Shown: positions 9,150 through 17,964, counted from the stretch's first letter. The stretch is 64,000 nt of DNA from Streptomyces sp. DSM 110735 (GCF_016482685.1 NZ_JACYHF010000025.1:1-64000); one strand, 5' to 3'. A program made the numbers and translations. The notes: generated by a model from the letters alone, not told the origin.

Positions 9150-9165
9150 CTGACAGAACTGTCAG
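9150..9165. terminator. Short inverted repeat between convergent genes
   Basis: CTGACA-gaac-TGTCAG forms a 6-bp stem with a 4-nt loop between the MerR gene end and the GH16 gene end; it includes the GH16 stop codon. It is a weak candidate for a bidirectional terminator. Confidence 0.35.
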
Positions 9166-10574
9166 TGGGCGAAGCCGAACCAGTTCACGTTCACGAAGTC
9201 GGCCGGCTGGCCGCTGCTGAAGGTGAGGTAGACGTCGTGCTTGCCGGTGACCGAGGAGATGTTGGCCGGGACCGTGCGCCAGGTCTGCCAGCCGCCGGTG
9301 TTGCCGACGGCGAAGCTGCCGATGGGGGCGTTGCTACGGCTGTCGAGGCGGACCTCGACCAGACCGCTGATGCCGTCGGGGGCGCCGCTCGCGACCCGGG
9401 CCTTGAACTGGGTGGCCGGGGTGGAGCCGAAGTCGACGCCCTTGTACTGGGCCCAGTCGCCGTTGGAGACATAGCCGAGGTCCTGACCGCCGCCGGAGTC
9501 CGTGGTGGACTCGGTGGTGGTGCCGGACTGGCTGTCGTAGGACTCGGCCTGGATCGTGCCGTAGGCGTCACGGCTGCCGCCGGAGGGTGGGGGAGTGGTG
9601 CCGCCGCCACTGGACTGGAGGACCTGGACGTAGTCCACGGTCATCGGGTGCCCCGGCTCGGTGCCGCCGTCGGGACCGCCGCCGAAGGCGCCCGGGAAGC
9701 CGCCGCCCATCGCCACGTTGAGGATCACGAAGTAGCCGTGGTTGGTGGCGTTGGCCCAGGTGGTCGCGTCGACCTGGTTCGCCTTGACGGTGTGGAAGTT
9801 GACGCCGTCGAGGTAGAAGCGGATCTCCTCGGGGCTGGTGGAGCGGTCCCACTCCATCGCGTAGGTGTGGAAGCCCGCCTGGCAGGAGGTGCCGGTGCAG
9901 GCGGTCGAACCGCCGATACCGGTGGTCTCGTTGCACGGACCGCCCGGGTTGGTGCCGCAGTGCACGGTGGCCCAGTCGGTGTTCAGACCCTGGACGTTCT
10001 CCATGATGTCCAGCTCGCCGACGCCCGGCCAGTTCTGGTAGTTGCCCCGGAACGGCGCGCCGAGCGCCCAGAACGCCGGCCAGTAGCCCTTGGCCGCCGC
10101 GCCCGTGACGTTGGGCAACTGGATGCGCGCCTGCACGCGCAGCTTGCCGCCCGCCGGGGGCTGGAAGTCGGTGCGCTTGGTCTCGATGCGACCCGAGGTC
10201 CAGTTGCCCGAGGCGTCGCGGCGCGGGGTGATCAGCAGATTGCCGTTGCCGTCCAGCGCGACGTTGCTGGTGCTCGAGGTCATCGTCTCGACCTCACCGG
10301 TGCCCCAGTTGGCCGCGCCGCCGGGGTACGAGGTCCCGGTGTCGTACTGCCAGTTGGAGGTGTTGACGCCGGAACCGGCCGCGCCGTCGAAGTCGTCCAG
10401 GAAGACCTGGCTCCAGCCGGAGGAGGGCGCGGGCGCGGAGGCGTCGGCGGGGGCGACGCCCGTCGCGGCGGCCACGGCCGCCAGGCCCAGCGTGCCGATG
10501 GCCGCGACCAGGGCCCGGCGGACCGGGTACCGGCGTCTGCCGACCGCGCGCGGCATACCGGAGGTTTCGCTCAT
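9162..10574 (-). CDS. Secreted GH16 endo-beta-1,3-glucanase with C-terminal CBM6
   Basis: Predicted extracellular laminarinase-type enzyme cutting beta-1,3-glucan. A long signal peptide (twin Arg region RRRYPVRR, hydrophobic core, cleavage near APADASA, about residue 46) precedes a GH16 domain containing the catalytic ELDIME motif with E187, D189 and E192. A Gly/Thr/Pro linker leads to a CBM6 at about 336-470 (YGTIQAESYDSQSG to the C-terminus NVNWFGFAH). Total 470 residues. A perfect 20-bp palindrome upstream suggests LacI-family control. Substrate assignment rests on the family and architecture; other beta-glucans are possible. Confidence 0.9.
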   Translation of the reverse strand: MSETSGMPRAVGRRRYPVRRALVAAIGTLGLAAVAAATGVAPADASAPAPSSGWSQVFLDDFDGAAGSGVNTSNWQYDTGTSYPGGAANWGTGEVETMTSSTSNVALDGNGNLLITPRRDASGNWTSGRIETKRTDFQPPAGGKLRVQARIQLPNVTGAAAKGYWPAFWALGAPFRGNYQNWPGVGELDIMENVQGLNTDWATVHCGTNPGGPCNETTGIGGSTACTGTSCQAGFHTYAMEWDRSTSPEEIRFYLDGVNFHTVKANQVDATTWANATNHGYFVILNVAMGGGFPGAFGGGPDGGTEPGHPMTVDYVQVLQSSGGGTTPPPSGGSRDAYGTIQAESYDSQSGTTTESTTDSGGGQDLGYVSNGDWAQYKGVDFGSTPATQFKARVASGAPDGISGLVEVRLDSRSNAPIGSFAVGNTGGWQTWRTVPANISSVTGKHDVYLTFSSGQPADFVNVNWFGFAH

Positions 10575-10615
10575 GGGGGGTGCCTTCCGGGTACGGGGAA
10601 AAGTGCTGCGGGTGC

Positions 10616-10635
10616 CCTTGAGAGCGCTCTCAAGG
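10616..10635. promoter_or_regulatory. Perfect 20-bp LacI/CebR-type palindrome upstream of the GH16 gene
   Basis: CCTTGAGAGCGCTCTCAAGG is a perfect palindrome about 42 bp upstream of the glucanase start. Its GAGCGCTC core matches the core of operators bound by CebR/BxlR-type LacI regulators in Streptomyces (TGGGAGCGCTCCCA). It likely couples the glucanase to availability of beta-gluco-oligosaccharides. Confidence 0.65.
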
Positions 10636-10679
10636 TGCCGCCAATGTGCTCCGCGCTCTTGCGGGCGTCAAGGGTTGAA

Positions 10680-10696
10680 GCAAGGAAACTCCTTGC
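10680..10696. promoter_or_regulatory. Second inverted repeat in the GH16/GH4 divergent region
   Basis: GCAAGGAAACTCCTTGC has 6-bp arms around a 5-bp centre and lies between the divergent GH16 and GH4 genes. It differs from the 20-bp palindrome nearby and may be a second operator or a hairpin in a transcript leader. Confidence 0.4.
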
Positions 10697-10813
10697 GGGG
10701 CAAGGGAGTTCACGCCCTGAAGCCGCCCGTACCGGAGCAGATCGCGCCGGGTCCGCCCCGCGCGTGCCATGATCCGGGAAGGTGACCGAAGGCGGCGCGC
10801 GAAGGGTACGGAC

Positions 10814-12151
10814 GTGAGGCTGACGATTCTGGGAGGCGGCGGATTCCGCGTGCCGCTCGTGTACGGCGCGCTGCTCGGCGACCGTGGCGCGGGGCGGGTC
10901 ACCGACGTCGTGCTGTACGACACGGACGCCGCGCGGCTGCGAGCCGTGACGCGGGTGCTGGGGGAGCAGGCGGCGGGGGTGACCGACGCGCCGCGCGTCA
11001 CGGCCACCACCGACCTGGACGAGGCGCTGCGCGGAGCCGACTTCGTGTTCTCCGCGATCCGGGTCGGGGGACTGAAGGGACGCGCCGAGGACGAGCGGGT
11101 CGCGCTGGCCGAGGGGGTGCTCGGGCAGGAGACCGTCGGCGCCGGGGGCATCGCCTACGGGCTGCGGACCGTGCCCGTCGCCGTCGGCATCGCCCGCCGG
11201 ATCGCCCGGCTCGCGCCGGACGCCTGGGTCATCAACTTCACCAACCCGGCAGGGCTCGTCACCGAGGCGATGTCCCGCCACCTGGGCGACCGCGTCATCG
11301 GCATCTGCGACTCCCCGGTCGGTCTCGGGCGCCGTATCGCCCGGGTGCTCGGCGCCGATCCGCGCGAGGCGTTCGTGGACTACGTCGGGCTCAACCACCT
11401 CGGCTGGGTACGGGGGTTGCGCGTCGCCGGACGCGACGAACTCCCGCGCCTGCTCGCCGACCCCGCGCTGCTCGGCTCCTTCGAGGAGGGGCGCCTCTTC
11501 GGCACCGACTGGCTCCAGTCCCTCGGCGCGATCCCCAACGAGTACCTGCACTACTACTACTTCAACCGCGAGACCGTACGCGCCTACCAGGACGTCGAGT
11601 TGACGCGCGGCGCCTTCCTCAGCGAGCAGCAGGACCGCTTCTACGCCGACGCCGCCGACCCCGGCGCCTCCGCCCTCGCCGCCTGGGACCGCACCCGCGC
11701 CGAGCGCGAGGCGACGTACATGGCGGAGAACCGGGAGAGCGCGGGTGCGGGCGAGCGGGAGGAAGAAGACCTGTCCGGCGGCTACGAACAGGTCGCCCTC
11801 GCCCTCATGCGGGCCGTCTCCCGCGACGAACGCACGACCCTGATCCTCAACGTCCGCAACCGCACGACCCTTTCGGCGCTCGACGCCGACGCGGTCGTCG
11901 AAGTGCCGTGCCAGGTCGGCGCGGACGGCGCGCACCCCCTCGCCACCGACCCGCTGCCCGGTCACGCCACCGCACTGGTCTGCGCGGTCAAGGCGGTGGA
12001 GCGGGAGGTGCTGGCCGCCGCCGGGTCGGGCTCGCGGGCGAGCGCGGTCAAGGCGTTCGCCCTGCATCCACTGGTCGACTCGGTGGACGTCGCGCGCCGC
12101 CTCCTCGACGGCTACACCGCTGTCCACCCCGAACTGGCGTATCTGACCTAG
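10814..12151 (+). CDS. GH4 family 6-phospho-beta-glucosidase-like hydrolase
   Basis: GH4 enzymes cleave glycosidic bonds by an NAD- and metal-dependent oxidation-elimination mechanism in the cytoplasm. This 445-residue protein has the N-terminal dinucleotide fold (VRLTILGGGGFRVPLVYGAL), INFTNPAGLVTEA, the metal-binding-cysteine region IGICDSPVG, and VGLNHLGWVRGL. The GTG at 10814 is chosen because GAAGGG lies 8 nt upstream and it begins exactly at the conserved fold; an ATG 45 bp further up adds only Arg-rich residues. It is divergent from the beta-1,3-glucanase, which hints at beta-glucoside use, but Streptomyces GH4 substrates are not certain. Confidence 0.85.
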   Translation: MRLTILGGGGFRVPLVYGALLGDRGAGRVTDVVLYDTDAARLRAVTRVLGEQAAGVTDAPRVTATTDLDEALRGADFVFSAIRVGGLKGRAEDERVALAEGVLGQETVGAGGIAYGLRTVPVAVGIARRIARLAPDAWVINFTNPAGLVTEAMSRHLGDRVIGICDSPVGLGRRIARVLGADPREAFVDYVGLNHLGWVRGLRVAGRDELPRLLADPALLGSFEEGRLFGTDWLQSLGAIPNEYLHYYYFNRETVRAYQDVELTRGAFLSEQQDRFYADAADPGASALAAWDRTRAEREATYMAENRESAGAGEREEEDLSGGYEQVALALMRAVSRDERTTLILNVRNRTTLSALDADAVVEVPCQVGADGAHPLATDPLPGHATALVCAVKAVEREVLAAAGSGSRASAVKAFALHPLVDSVDVARRLLDGYTAVHPELAYLT

Positions 12152-12168
12152 GGGTTTCCGGCGCAGGA

Positions 12169-12198
12169 CGGAGGGCCGCTCCGCCGAGCGGCCCTCCG
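12169..12198. terminator. Bidirectional terminator between GH4 and chitinase genes
   Basis: A perfect 13-bp stem (CGGAGGGCCGCTC with its complement) and a 4-nt loop lie between the convergent GH4 and GH18 genes. Confidence 0.75.
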
Positions 12199-12215
12199 CC
12201 GTGTGCGACGTGACC

Positions 12216-13907
12216 TCAGCCGGTGAAACCGGCCGTGATCGACGTGAACTGCCAGGTGCTCTGGCTGATGCCGGAGCAGTTGCTCACCACGCCGCCGCCG
12301 GGGCAGGACCGGTCACGGTTGACCGCCCAGTAGGCGAGACGGGCGATGTGGTGGGAGTTGGACCAGTCCTTGATCTGCGTCCAGATGGCAGGCGTGGTGT
12401 TCTCCTGCTGGTCGGACAGACCGTTCATGCCGGAGATCCCGAGGTGGGAGTACGCGGTCGCGTCGTCCCAGCCGAACGTGGACTTGAGCTTGTTCTTCAG
12501 ACCCTCGGCCGCGTTCACGGTGTTGCCGTACATGTCCGAGCCGCCGCCGAAGTCGAACGGCATGATGGTGAACACGTCGATGTTGGCGTTGAGCGACTGC
12601 GCCTGCTCGATCAGCCGGTTGCCGTAGTAGGTCGGGCCGGTGGTCGAGGTGCCGAAGGTGACGATGGTCTTCAGGCCCGGGTTGTTGGCCTTGACCGTCT
12701 TCAGCGCGGTCAGGATCTTCGCCTGCACGGCCTCGTTCTCGAACTCGTCCGTGTTCTCGATGTCCATGTCGATCGCCTTGAGACCGTAGGCGTCGATCAC
12801 CTTCTGGAGGGCACCCGCGAGCGCGCTCGCCGAGGAGCAGTTGGCGCCGAGCTTGCTGCCCTGCCAGCCGCCGAAGGAGGGGACGACGTCACCGCCCGCC
12901 GAGCGGATCTGGTTGATCGCACTCTGGTCGGCGCCGCCGGTCAGCGGCCTGCTGCCGTCCCAAGAGGGGTTGCAGCCGCCGGAGTCGAGCACGAACGCCA
13001 TCGTGAACCACTTGATCCCGGTCGCGCTCATCACGGTCTGCGGGTTCGGCGGATCGCCCCAGCCCTCGTAGAGGTACGGCGCCGCCTGCTTGAAGCCGCC
13101 GCCCCCGCCGCCGGAGCCCGCGTCCGTCGTCACGCTCACGGAGTTGGACGCCCCGGAGACGTTCCCGGCCGCGTCCCGCGCCTTCACGGTGAAGGTGTAC
13201 GACGTGCTCGGCGACAGCCCGCTGACGGTGGCCGACGTGCCCGCCACGCTGAGGAGCTGGTTGGAGCCGCTGTAGATGTCGTAGGCGGTCACGCCGACGT
13301 TGTCGGTGGCGGCGTTCCACTTCAGCGATACGCTGGAGGAGGTCTTGCCGGTGGAGGCGAGACCGCTCGGCGCGCTCGGCGCCTGGGTGTCACCGCCGCC
13401 CCCGCCGCCGCCCGGGCCGTCCAGGTTGATGTCGTCGGCCCAGTAGGTGCCCTGCGCGTACCAGCCGTGCACATAGATCTTGGCGCTGGTCTGCGAGGCA
13501 CCCGTGGTGAAGGAGAGGCTGAGCTGGCTGTAGGCGGACGGCGAGGTGGTCCAGGTGGACGCGCCGCCGTCGACGCCGAGGTAGACGTACGAGCCGCGGA
13601 CCCAGCCGCTGAGCGCGTACGTGGTGTTCGGCTTGACCGCGACCGTCTGGCTGCACTGGGCGTTGTCGCTGTCGCTCACCGCGCCCTGGAGTGCCTTGGA
13701 GCCGCCGTGCACGGGGGAGGAGACGACCGAGCCGAGGTTGCCCGTACAGGTCCACGGCGACAGACTCCCCGACTCGAAGCCGGGGTTGGTGAGGACGTTG
13801 GCCGCCTGGGCGGTGCCCGGCAGGGCGATGGCACCGCCGAGCGCGAGGGCGGCGGAACCGAGCAGGGCGAGAAGCCGGCGTCTGGGACGCCCGAATGGAT
13901 GACGCAC
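12216..13907 (-). CDS. Secreted GH18 chitinase with N-terminal CBM and FnIII domain
   Basis: Predicted extracellular chitinase of 563 residues. The signal peptide has RPRRR, a hydrophobic core and cleavage near GTAQA (residue 35). A beta-sandwich carbohydrate-binding domain follows (NVLTNPGFESGSLSPW, about 37-165), then a Gly-rich linker, one fibronectin III domain (about 178-262), another Gly linker, and the GH18 barrel. The catalytic DxDxE is IDMDIEN with D380, D382 and E384. The GTG start preceded by GGGAG begins directly at the signal peptide; an upstream in-frame ATG overlaps the promoter. DasR-like sites lie upstream. Confidence 0.92.
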   Translation of the reverse strand: MRHPFGRPRRRLLALLGSAALALGGAIALPGTAQAANVLTNPGFESGSLSPWTCTGNLGSVVSSPVHGGSKALQGAVSDSDNAQCSQTVAVKPNTTYALSGWVRGSYVYLGVDGGASTWTTSPSAYSQLSLSFTTGASQTSAKIYVHGWYAQGTYWADDINLDGPGGGGGGGDTQAPSAPSGLASTGKTSSSVSLKWNAATDNVGVTAYDIYSGSNQLLSVAGTSATVSGLSPSTSYTFTVKARDAAGNVSGASNSVSVTTDAGSGGGGGGFKQAAPYLYEGWGDPPNPQTVMSATGIKWFTMAFVLDSGGCNPSWDGSRPLTGGADQSAINQIRSAGGDVVPSFGGWQGSKLGANCSSASALAGALQKVIDAYGLKAIDMDIENTDEFENEAVQAKILTALKTVKANNPGLKTIVTFGTSTTGPTYYGNRLIEQAQSLNANIDVFTIMPFDFGGGSDMYGNTVNAAEGLKNKLKSTFGWDDATAYSHLGISGMNGLSDQQENTTPAIWTQIKDWSNSHHIARLAYWAVNRDRSCPGGGVVSNCSGISQSTWQFTSITAGFTG

Positions 13908-13973
13908 GCGATCTCCCTGTGGGGATGGAGGTGTCCGGGAGTGCACAGAGTGCGAAGGAGGTGCGTCGTCCAA

Positions 13974-14029
13974 AGTGGTATGGACCAATTCAACTGTCAA
14001 GCCATTGAACCGAATTGGCCCATACCAAG
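13974..14029 (-). promoter_or_regulatory. Chitinase promoter with DasR-like operator pair
   Basis: AGTGGTATGGACCAAT (13974-13989) matches 13 of 16 positions of the DasR-responsive element AGTGGTCTAGACCACT as I remember it. A weaker second copy, ATTGGCCCATACCAAG, lies at 14014-14029. Between them on the minus strand is a -35-like TTGACA (13995-14000). DasR represses chitin genes until glucosamine 6-phosphate accumulates, so these sites fit the downstream chitinase. Confidence 0.6.
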
Positions 14030-14055
14030 AGACCTCGTGGAGCGGGCGGGCGCTC

Positions 14056-15183
14056 TCAGAGGAGCGGCAGCGCCGCCGCGCGGGCGGTCGACTGCTCGGT
14101 GGGCGCCGGTGCGACGGGCAGCAGCACCTCCGCCTCCTCGGTGCGCTGCCGGGGCACCGACACCGGGCGCAGCGGACGCGGTCCGGACACCGTCGTGTAG
14201 TCCTGCCCGAGGAACGGCGGCTCGATCACGCCCGGGTCCTCGCCCATGGCCAACTGCACTGCCGCCCAAGGCGCGTTGACCCCGCACAGCGCGAGCTGGT
14301 GCAGCCCGCCCGCCGCGCGGGTGTTCACGTCGAGCAGCACCGGACGGTCGCCGAACATGCGGAACTGGATGTTGGACAGATGGTGCAGCCCGAAGCCCTC
14401 CGCGATCAGCCGCGCGGGCTCCAGCCAGCGCTCGTCCAGGGTGAACCCGCGCCGCCTGCCGTTCTTGGTGCGCCCGATCGACAGCCGGATGCGGTTGTCC
14501 GTGCCGGTCAGGCAGTCCACCGACACCTCCGGCTGCTCCAGCCTCGGCATCACCAGCCAGTCCACCGGCTCCTCGGCGCGCCGCAGCGCCTCGACCACCA
14601 GATCGAGCTGGACGTACGGCCCGGGGAAGCCGCTCAGGTGGGTCAGCGAGAAGGGCGAACGGGTGATCACCCGGAAGCCGACCCCGCCCGCACCGGCCGC
14701 GGGCTTGAAGCACGCCTTGTGCCCCGCCTCCTCCAACTCCTCGACAGCCGCGACGAGTTCGTCCGCCGTCCGCACCCGCCACCACGGCGGCACCGCGACC
14801 CCCACCGAGGTGACCGCCTCGTACGCCGTCGCCTTGTCCTCGAAGACGGCCACCGCCTCCGGCGTCGGCGCGAGCAGCGCGGTGCCCGCCGCCTCGAACT
14901 CCGCGCGGTGCGCCACGATCGCCGTCTGGTGCAGCCGGGGCACGAACACGTCGATGCCGCGCCGGGCGCACTGGTCGAGCGCGAACTCGACGTATCCGGC
15001 GGGAGACAGACCCTCCGGCTCCAGGTCGGCGGTGTCGGCGGCGGCCAGCACGGGCGAGTCCGGGTCGCCGTGCGTGGCGTGGATCTCCACCGCGCGGTCG
15101 CTCGGGTTTCTGCGGAGCTGATCCATGAAGAACACGTTCTCCGCGTACGTGCGGTTGAGCCATACGCGTACGCGAGAGACCAT
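14056..15183 (-). CDS. ATP-grasp domain protein
   Basis: A 375-residue ATP-grasp enzyme, probably a carboxylate-amine or carboxylate-thiol ligase. It has ATP-grasp segments: a preATP domain (DVFVPRLHQTAIVAH), the ATP-binding lysine region HKACFKPAAGAGGVGFRVI, and the metal-binding PVLLDVNTRAAGGLHQL. The start MVSRVRVWLNRTYAENVFF is the first good ATG. It is divergent from the phosphopantetheinyl transferase across 272 bp, but nothing else suggests a biosynthetic cluster. Substrates cannot be told. Confidence 0.8.
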   Translation of the reverse strand: MVSRVRVWLNRTYAENVFFMDQLRRNPSDRAVEIHATHGDPDSPVLAAADTADLEPEGLSPAGYVEFALDQCARRGIDVFVPRLHQTAIVAHRAEFEAAGTALLAPTPEAVAVFEDKATAYEAVTSVGVAVPPWWRVRTADELVAAVEELEEAGHKACFKPAAGAGGVGFRVITRSPFSLTHLSGFPGPYVQLDLVVEALRRAEEPVDWLVMPRLEQPEVSVDCLTGTDNRIRLSIGRTKNGRRRGFTLDERWLEPARLIAEGFGLHHLSNIQFRMFGDRPVLLDVNTRAAGGLHQLALCGVNAPWAAVQLAMGEDPGVIEPPFLGQDYTTVSGPRPLRPVSVPRQRTEEAEVLLPVAPAPTEQSTARAAALPLL

Positions 15184-15455
15184 GCGGGCCGCCTTTCGGG
15201 GTTTTCGGGCAGGACTCAGCGGCCCGTGCCCGGGCAGGGAGGAGGAAGGGTCACCAAAACGCCCTGGAGAAGGGGAGGTTGGGCGCTGATGTTGGGGCGA
15301 TCATACGGCCTTCGGCGGTGTGCGCGTGCAACGCGCGTGTTACGGATCGACCGCCCCGCCGGCGCCCTTGGGAGCCGGTGCTGTCTTGCCCGGTGGGGGC
15401 GGATGTGCTGGGGTGAAATCCCCGTCGCGCCCGCCGTCTGTGGAGGTCCTGTCCG

Positions 15456-16136
15456 GTGATCGAGGAACTGCTCCCGGAGTCCGTGGTGGCCGTGGAGGCG
15501 TTCGGCGAACCGGAGGACGCGGACAGCGCGCTCTTCCCCGAGGAACGGCCGCTGGTGGCCCGCGCGGTGGCCAAGCGCCGCCGCGAGTTCGCCTCCGTAC
15601 GCGTCTGCGCGCGGCACGCCATGGAGAAGCTGGGCGTACCGCCCGCGCCCGTGCTCACCGGGGAGCGCGGCGCCCCGCTCTGGCCCGCGGGGCTGACCGG
15701 CAGCATGACCCACTGCGACGGCTACCGCGCCGCCGCGCTCGTCCGCACCGGCGAGCTGGCGTCCCTCGGCATCGACGGCGAGACCCACGCCGCCCTGCCG
15801 GACGGCGTCCTCGACGCCATCGCCCTGCCCGGTGAGCGCGAACGGCACGGGGCGCTCGCCGCCGCCCGGCCCGACGTGCACTGGGACCGGCTGCTGTTCA
15901 GCGCCAAGGAGTCCGTGTACAAGGCGTGGTTCCCGCTGACCCGGGCGTGGCTCGACTTCTCCGAGGCGGACATCGAGCTGCTGCCCGGGGCGGACGGCGC
16001 TGCTCACGGCACCTTCCACGTCCGGCTGCTGGTGCCGGGTCCAGTGGTGGGAGGCGTGCGGCTGGCGGGGTTCGAGGGGCGGTGGGTCGTCGGACAGGGG
16101 CTGGTGCTGACGGCGGTGTCGGTGCCGCGCGGCTGA
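15456..16136 (+). CDS. 4'-phosphopantetheinyl transferase (Sfp/EntD type)
   Basis: Activates carrier proteins of polyketide, non-ribosomal peptide or fatty-acid synthases by adding phosphopantetheine from CoA. The 226-residue protein has the family motifs: GLTGSMTHCDGYRAAAL, the magnesium-binding LASLGIDGETH and FSAKESVYKAW with the WxxKES-K signature. The GTG start has GGAGG 9 nt upstream. No carrier-protein gene is nearby, so it probably serves clusters elsewhere, as is common for Streptomyces EntD-type enzymes. Confidence 0.92.
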   Translation: MIEELLPESVVAVEAFGEPEDADSALFPEERPLVARAVAKRRREFASVRVCARHAMEKLGVPPAPVLTGERGAPLWPAGLTGSMTHCDGYRAAALVRTGELASLGIDGETHAALPDGVLDAIALPGERERHGALAAARPDVHWDRLLFSAKESVYKAWFPLTRAWLDFSEADIELLPGADGAAHGTFHVRLLVPGPVVGGVRLAGFEGRWVVGQGLVLTAVSVPRG

Positions 16137-16163
16137 GCGTCAGCGCCCGGCGCCTTGAGGGGG

Positions 16164-16222
16164 CTCAACCCTCCGGGCACCAGCCCCCACAGGTCTCACC
16201 CCTCCGGGCACCAGCTCCCCAC
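16164..16222. repeat. Duplicated 3' end of the small gene at 16196-16426
   Basis: The codons for the last residues WCPEG and the stop occur twice: CCCTCCGGGCACCAGC at 16169-16184 and again at 16199-16214, about 30 bp apart. The outer copy is past the stop codon, so it is a short tandem duplication of the gene end. Confidence 0.6.
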
Positions 16223-16426
16223 CAACTGGAAGAACTCCTCCTCGTTCCCCGCGAGCCCGGCGCCCGCGAGTGCCCGCTCCGCCTCCGCCAGCACGGTCGG
16301 CGGGACGACCGCGGGCCGGGGCCCGGCCGCCGCCGGGCCGTCGAACGCGGCGCGCACGGTGTGCAGCAGCCGCAGATACGCCTGGACGGCGGTGCGCTCA
16401 CGGTCGGTCAGTACGGCGGTGGCCAT
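16196..16426 (-). CDS. Small hypothetical protein, 76 residues
   Basis: Begins MATAVLTDRERTAVQAYLRL and ends QLVGSWCPEG. It looks soluble and mostly helical, with an Ala/Pro-rich middle; I do not recognise a family. It lies downstream of the XRE/metallopeptidase pair on the same strand after a 176-bp gap, so it may be a separate unit. Codon use is normal for the genome, which supports real coding. Confidence 0.6.
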   Translation of the reverse strand: MATAVLTDRERTAVQAYLRLLHTVRAAFDGPAAAGPRPAVVPPTVLAEAERALAGAGLAGNEEEFFQLVGSWCPEG

Positions 16427-16602
16427 CGGTCGGCTCTCCCCGGCTCGGCGTCATGGATCACGCGCGCTGCGGCGCACGGGTCCAGCTTGCCGTCCGCCAC
16501 TGACAACGCCCCGGCGCGCACAGCGCGGGTGTCGCCCGGTCGGCGCAGGACGCGCCCGGTGCCGTAGGCCATGTGGGCGGGGGAGCGGGGGAACCGGTGA
16601 GG

Positions 16603-17178
16603 TCAGCCCTGCGGACCCGGATAGCCGAGCGAGGTGCTGATGCGACCCGCCACGTCGTCCCGGATCACCGGACCGCTCAGCGACGAACCGCTCATCCGGG
16701 TACGGCACTTGCTGGCGAGGAGCAGCCCGAAGGTCTCCGCGTCGCGCTCCGCGTCCAGGTCGAAACGGGTCCGCGCGGCCACCCGCTGCACAGCCGCCTG
16801 GAGCGCGGCAGGGTCGGGATCGTCGGCCAGCAGCCGGGTGGCCACGCCCACCCCGAGACCCTCGACATGGTGATCGCAGTGCCCGGCCTGCATGTGCCAC
16901 AGCTCGTGCCCGAGGATCACCAACTGGTGGTCGGGGGCGGTGCGTTCCTCCACCACGACCAGGTCGCGGTCGGTCATGTCCAGCCACAGCCCGCTGGCGG
17001 TGCCGGGCGGGAAGACGGCCGTACGGAACTGCACCGGGCGCCCGCGCCGGTGGCTCATCGCCGTGCACAGCGCGCGGTACAGCTCGGGCGGCGGCACCGG
17101 CGCGGGCAGGGCGAGTTGCCCGACCAGCTCGGTACACAGCCGCCGCATGTCCTTGGCGATGCCCCTCACGCGGCTCAC
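16603..17178 (-). CDS. HExxH metallopeptidase-like protein partnered with an XRE regulator
   Basis: A 191-residue protein with a zinc-binding HELWH (91-95) inside VILGHELWHMQAGH, and a downstream helix with acidic residues (DLDAERDAETFGLLLA) that may give the third ligand. This resembles the ImmA/IrrE peptidase fold, whose members cleave a partner regulator. The GTG start overlaps the XRE gene stop in a GTGA, so the two are coupled. Streptomyces has several such pairs, often annotated as toxin-antitoxin; regulator processing is the more likely job but is inferred. Confidence 0.75.
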   Translation of the reverse strand: MSRVRGIAKDMRRLCTELVGQLALPAPVPPPELYRALCTAMSHRRGRPVQFRTAVFPPGTASGLWLDMTDRDLVVVEERTAPDHQLVILGHELWHMQAGHCDHHVEGLGVGVATRLLADDPDPAALQAAVQRVAARTRFDLDAERDAETFGLLLASKCRTRMSGSSLSGPVIRDDVAGRISTSLGYPGPQG

Positions 17179-17831
17179 GACTCGGGCTGCCGGACGCTCT
17201 CCAGGAGCATGTCGAGCCACTCGGCGACCTTGTCCCGGTGCTGGTCGGTGGGGAGTTGGGCGGCGCGCCAGGCGATTCCGCGCACCCCGTGGTCCTGGAG
17301 CAGCCGTTCCAGCGGGTCCTCGGCCGTGCTCACCGCGGCCCGCTCCCGGTCCGCGAGGCGCTGGAGCAGTTCCTGCTCGGTGTACTGGAGCGCGCTCGCC
17401 AGCGCCTCGGGGTCCTCGGCGGTCAGGAAGCCCGCGTGCACCCGGAAGAACCGCTGGAGCGCGTCGCAGTGCTCCATGGTCGGGCGCCGGTCGCCGTTGA
17501 TGAGGGCACCCGCCTGCTGCCGGGACATCCCCGCGCCGTCGGCGATCTCCTGCTGGGTGTACTTGCGGCCCCCGGGCTTCAGCCGGGTGCGGCGCAGCAG
17601 GTCGAGGCGCTGCAGGAAGCGCGCCTGCACGTCCGGCTCGCCCGCGGGGCGCCCGCCGAGCAGCGCCCTGACCACCGGCTCCGGGACACCGCTGGCGACC
17701 GAGAGCCGCCCGGTGTCGAAGACCTCGGCGTGCGGTACGCCCAGCCGGTCGGCGAGGGCGGTGACGCGGGCGACGACGGCGGGTAGCTGAGCGGTCGCCG
17801 CGGCGCCCGGATTCTCGTAGCCATCCGTCAC
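17175..17831 (-). CDS. XRE-family transcriptional regulator
   Basis: A 218-residue DNA-binding protein with the HTH at about 91-118 (YTQQEIADGAGMSRQQAGAL, then INGDRRPT). The start is a GTG (VTDGYENPGAAATAQ) with GGAG 10 nt upstream; a much longer open frame reaches 18131 but has no ribosome site and shadows the divergent promoter. It overlaps the metallopeptidase by 4 nt. The N-terminal 80 residues may be a second helical domain. An 18-bp palindrome upstream is a candidate operator. Confidence 0.82.
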   Translation of the reverse strand: MTDGYENPGAAATAQLPAVVARVTALADRLGVPHAEVFDTGRLSVASGVPEPVVRALLGGRPAGEPDVQARFLQRLDLLRRTRLKPGGRKYTQQEIADGAGMSRQQAGALINGDRRPTMEHCDALQRFFRVHAGFLTAEDPEALASALQYTEQELLQRLADRERAAVSTAEDPLERLLQDHGVRGIAWRAAQLPTDQHRDKVAEWLDMLLESVRQPES

Positions 17832-17964
17832 CGACAGAACTCCTACGTCTCTCAAGGCAAGTCTCCGGGGCCGTGGACCGACGCGTCCGCGTCCGCGTCC
17901 GTCACCGCCGGCCGCGAGTGAACTTCCCGGAGAGTAGCCGGTCGTTCGAACTCGCATCCAGGTC

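Noticed and set aside
14056..16136. Secondary-metabolite gene cluster
   Set aside because: An ATP-grasp enzyme and a phosphopantetheinyl transferase alone, without synthases, carrier proteins or transporters, do not make a cluster.
16603..17831. Classical toxin-antitoxin operon
   Set aside because: The HExxH protein resembles regulator-cleaving peptidases more than a known toxin; nothing in sequence shows toxicity.
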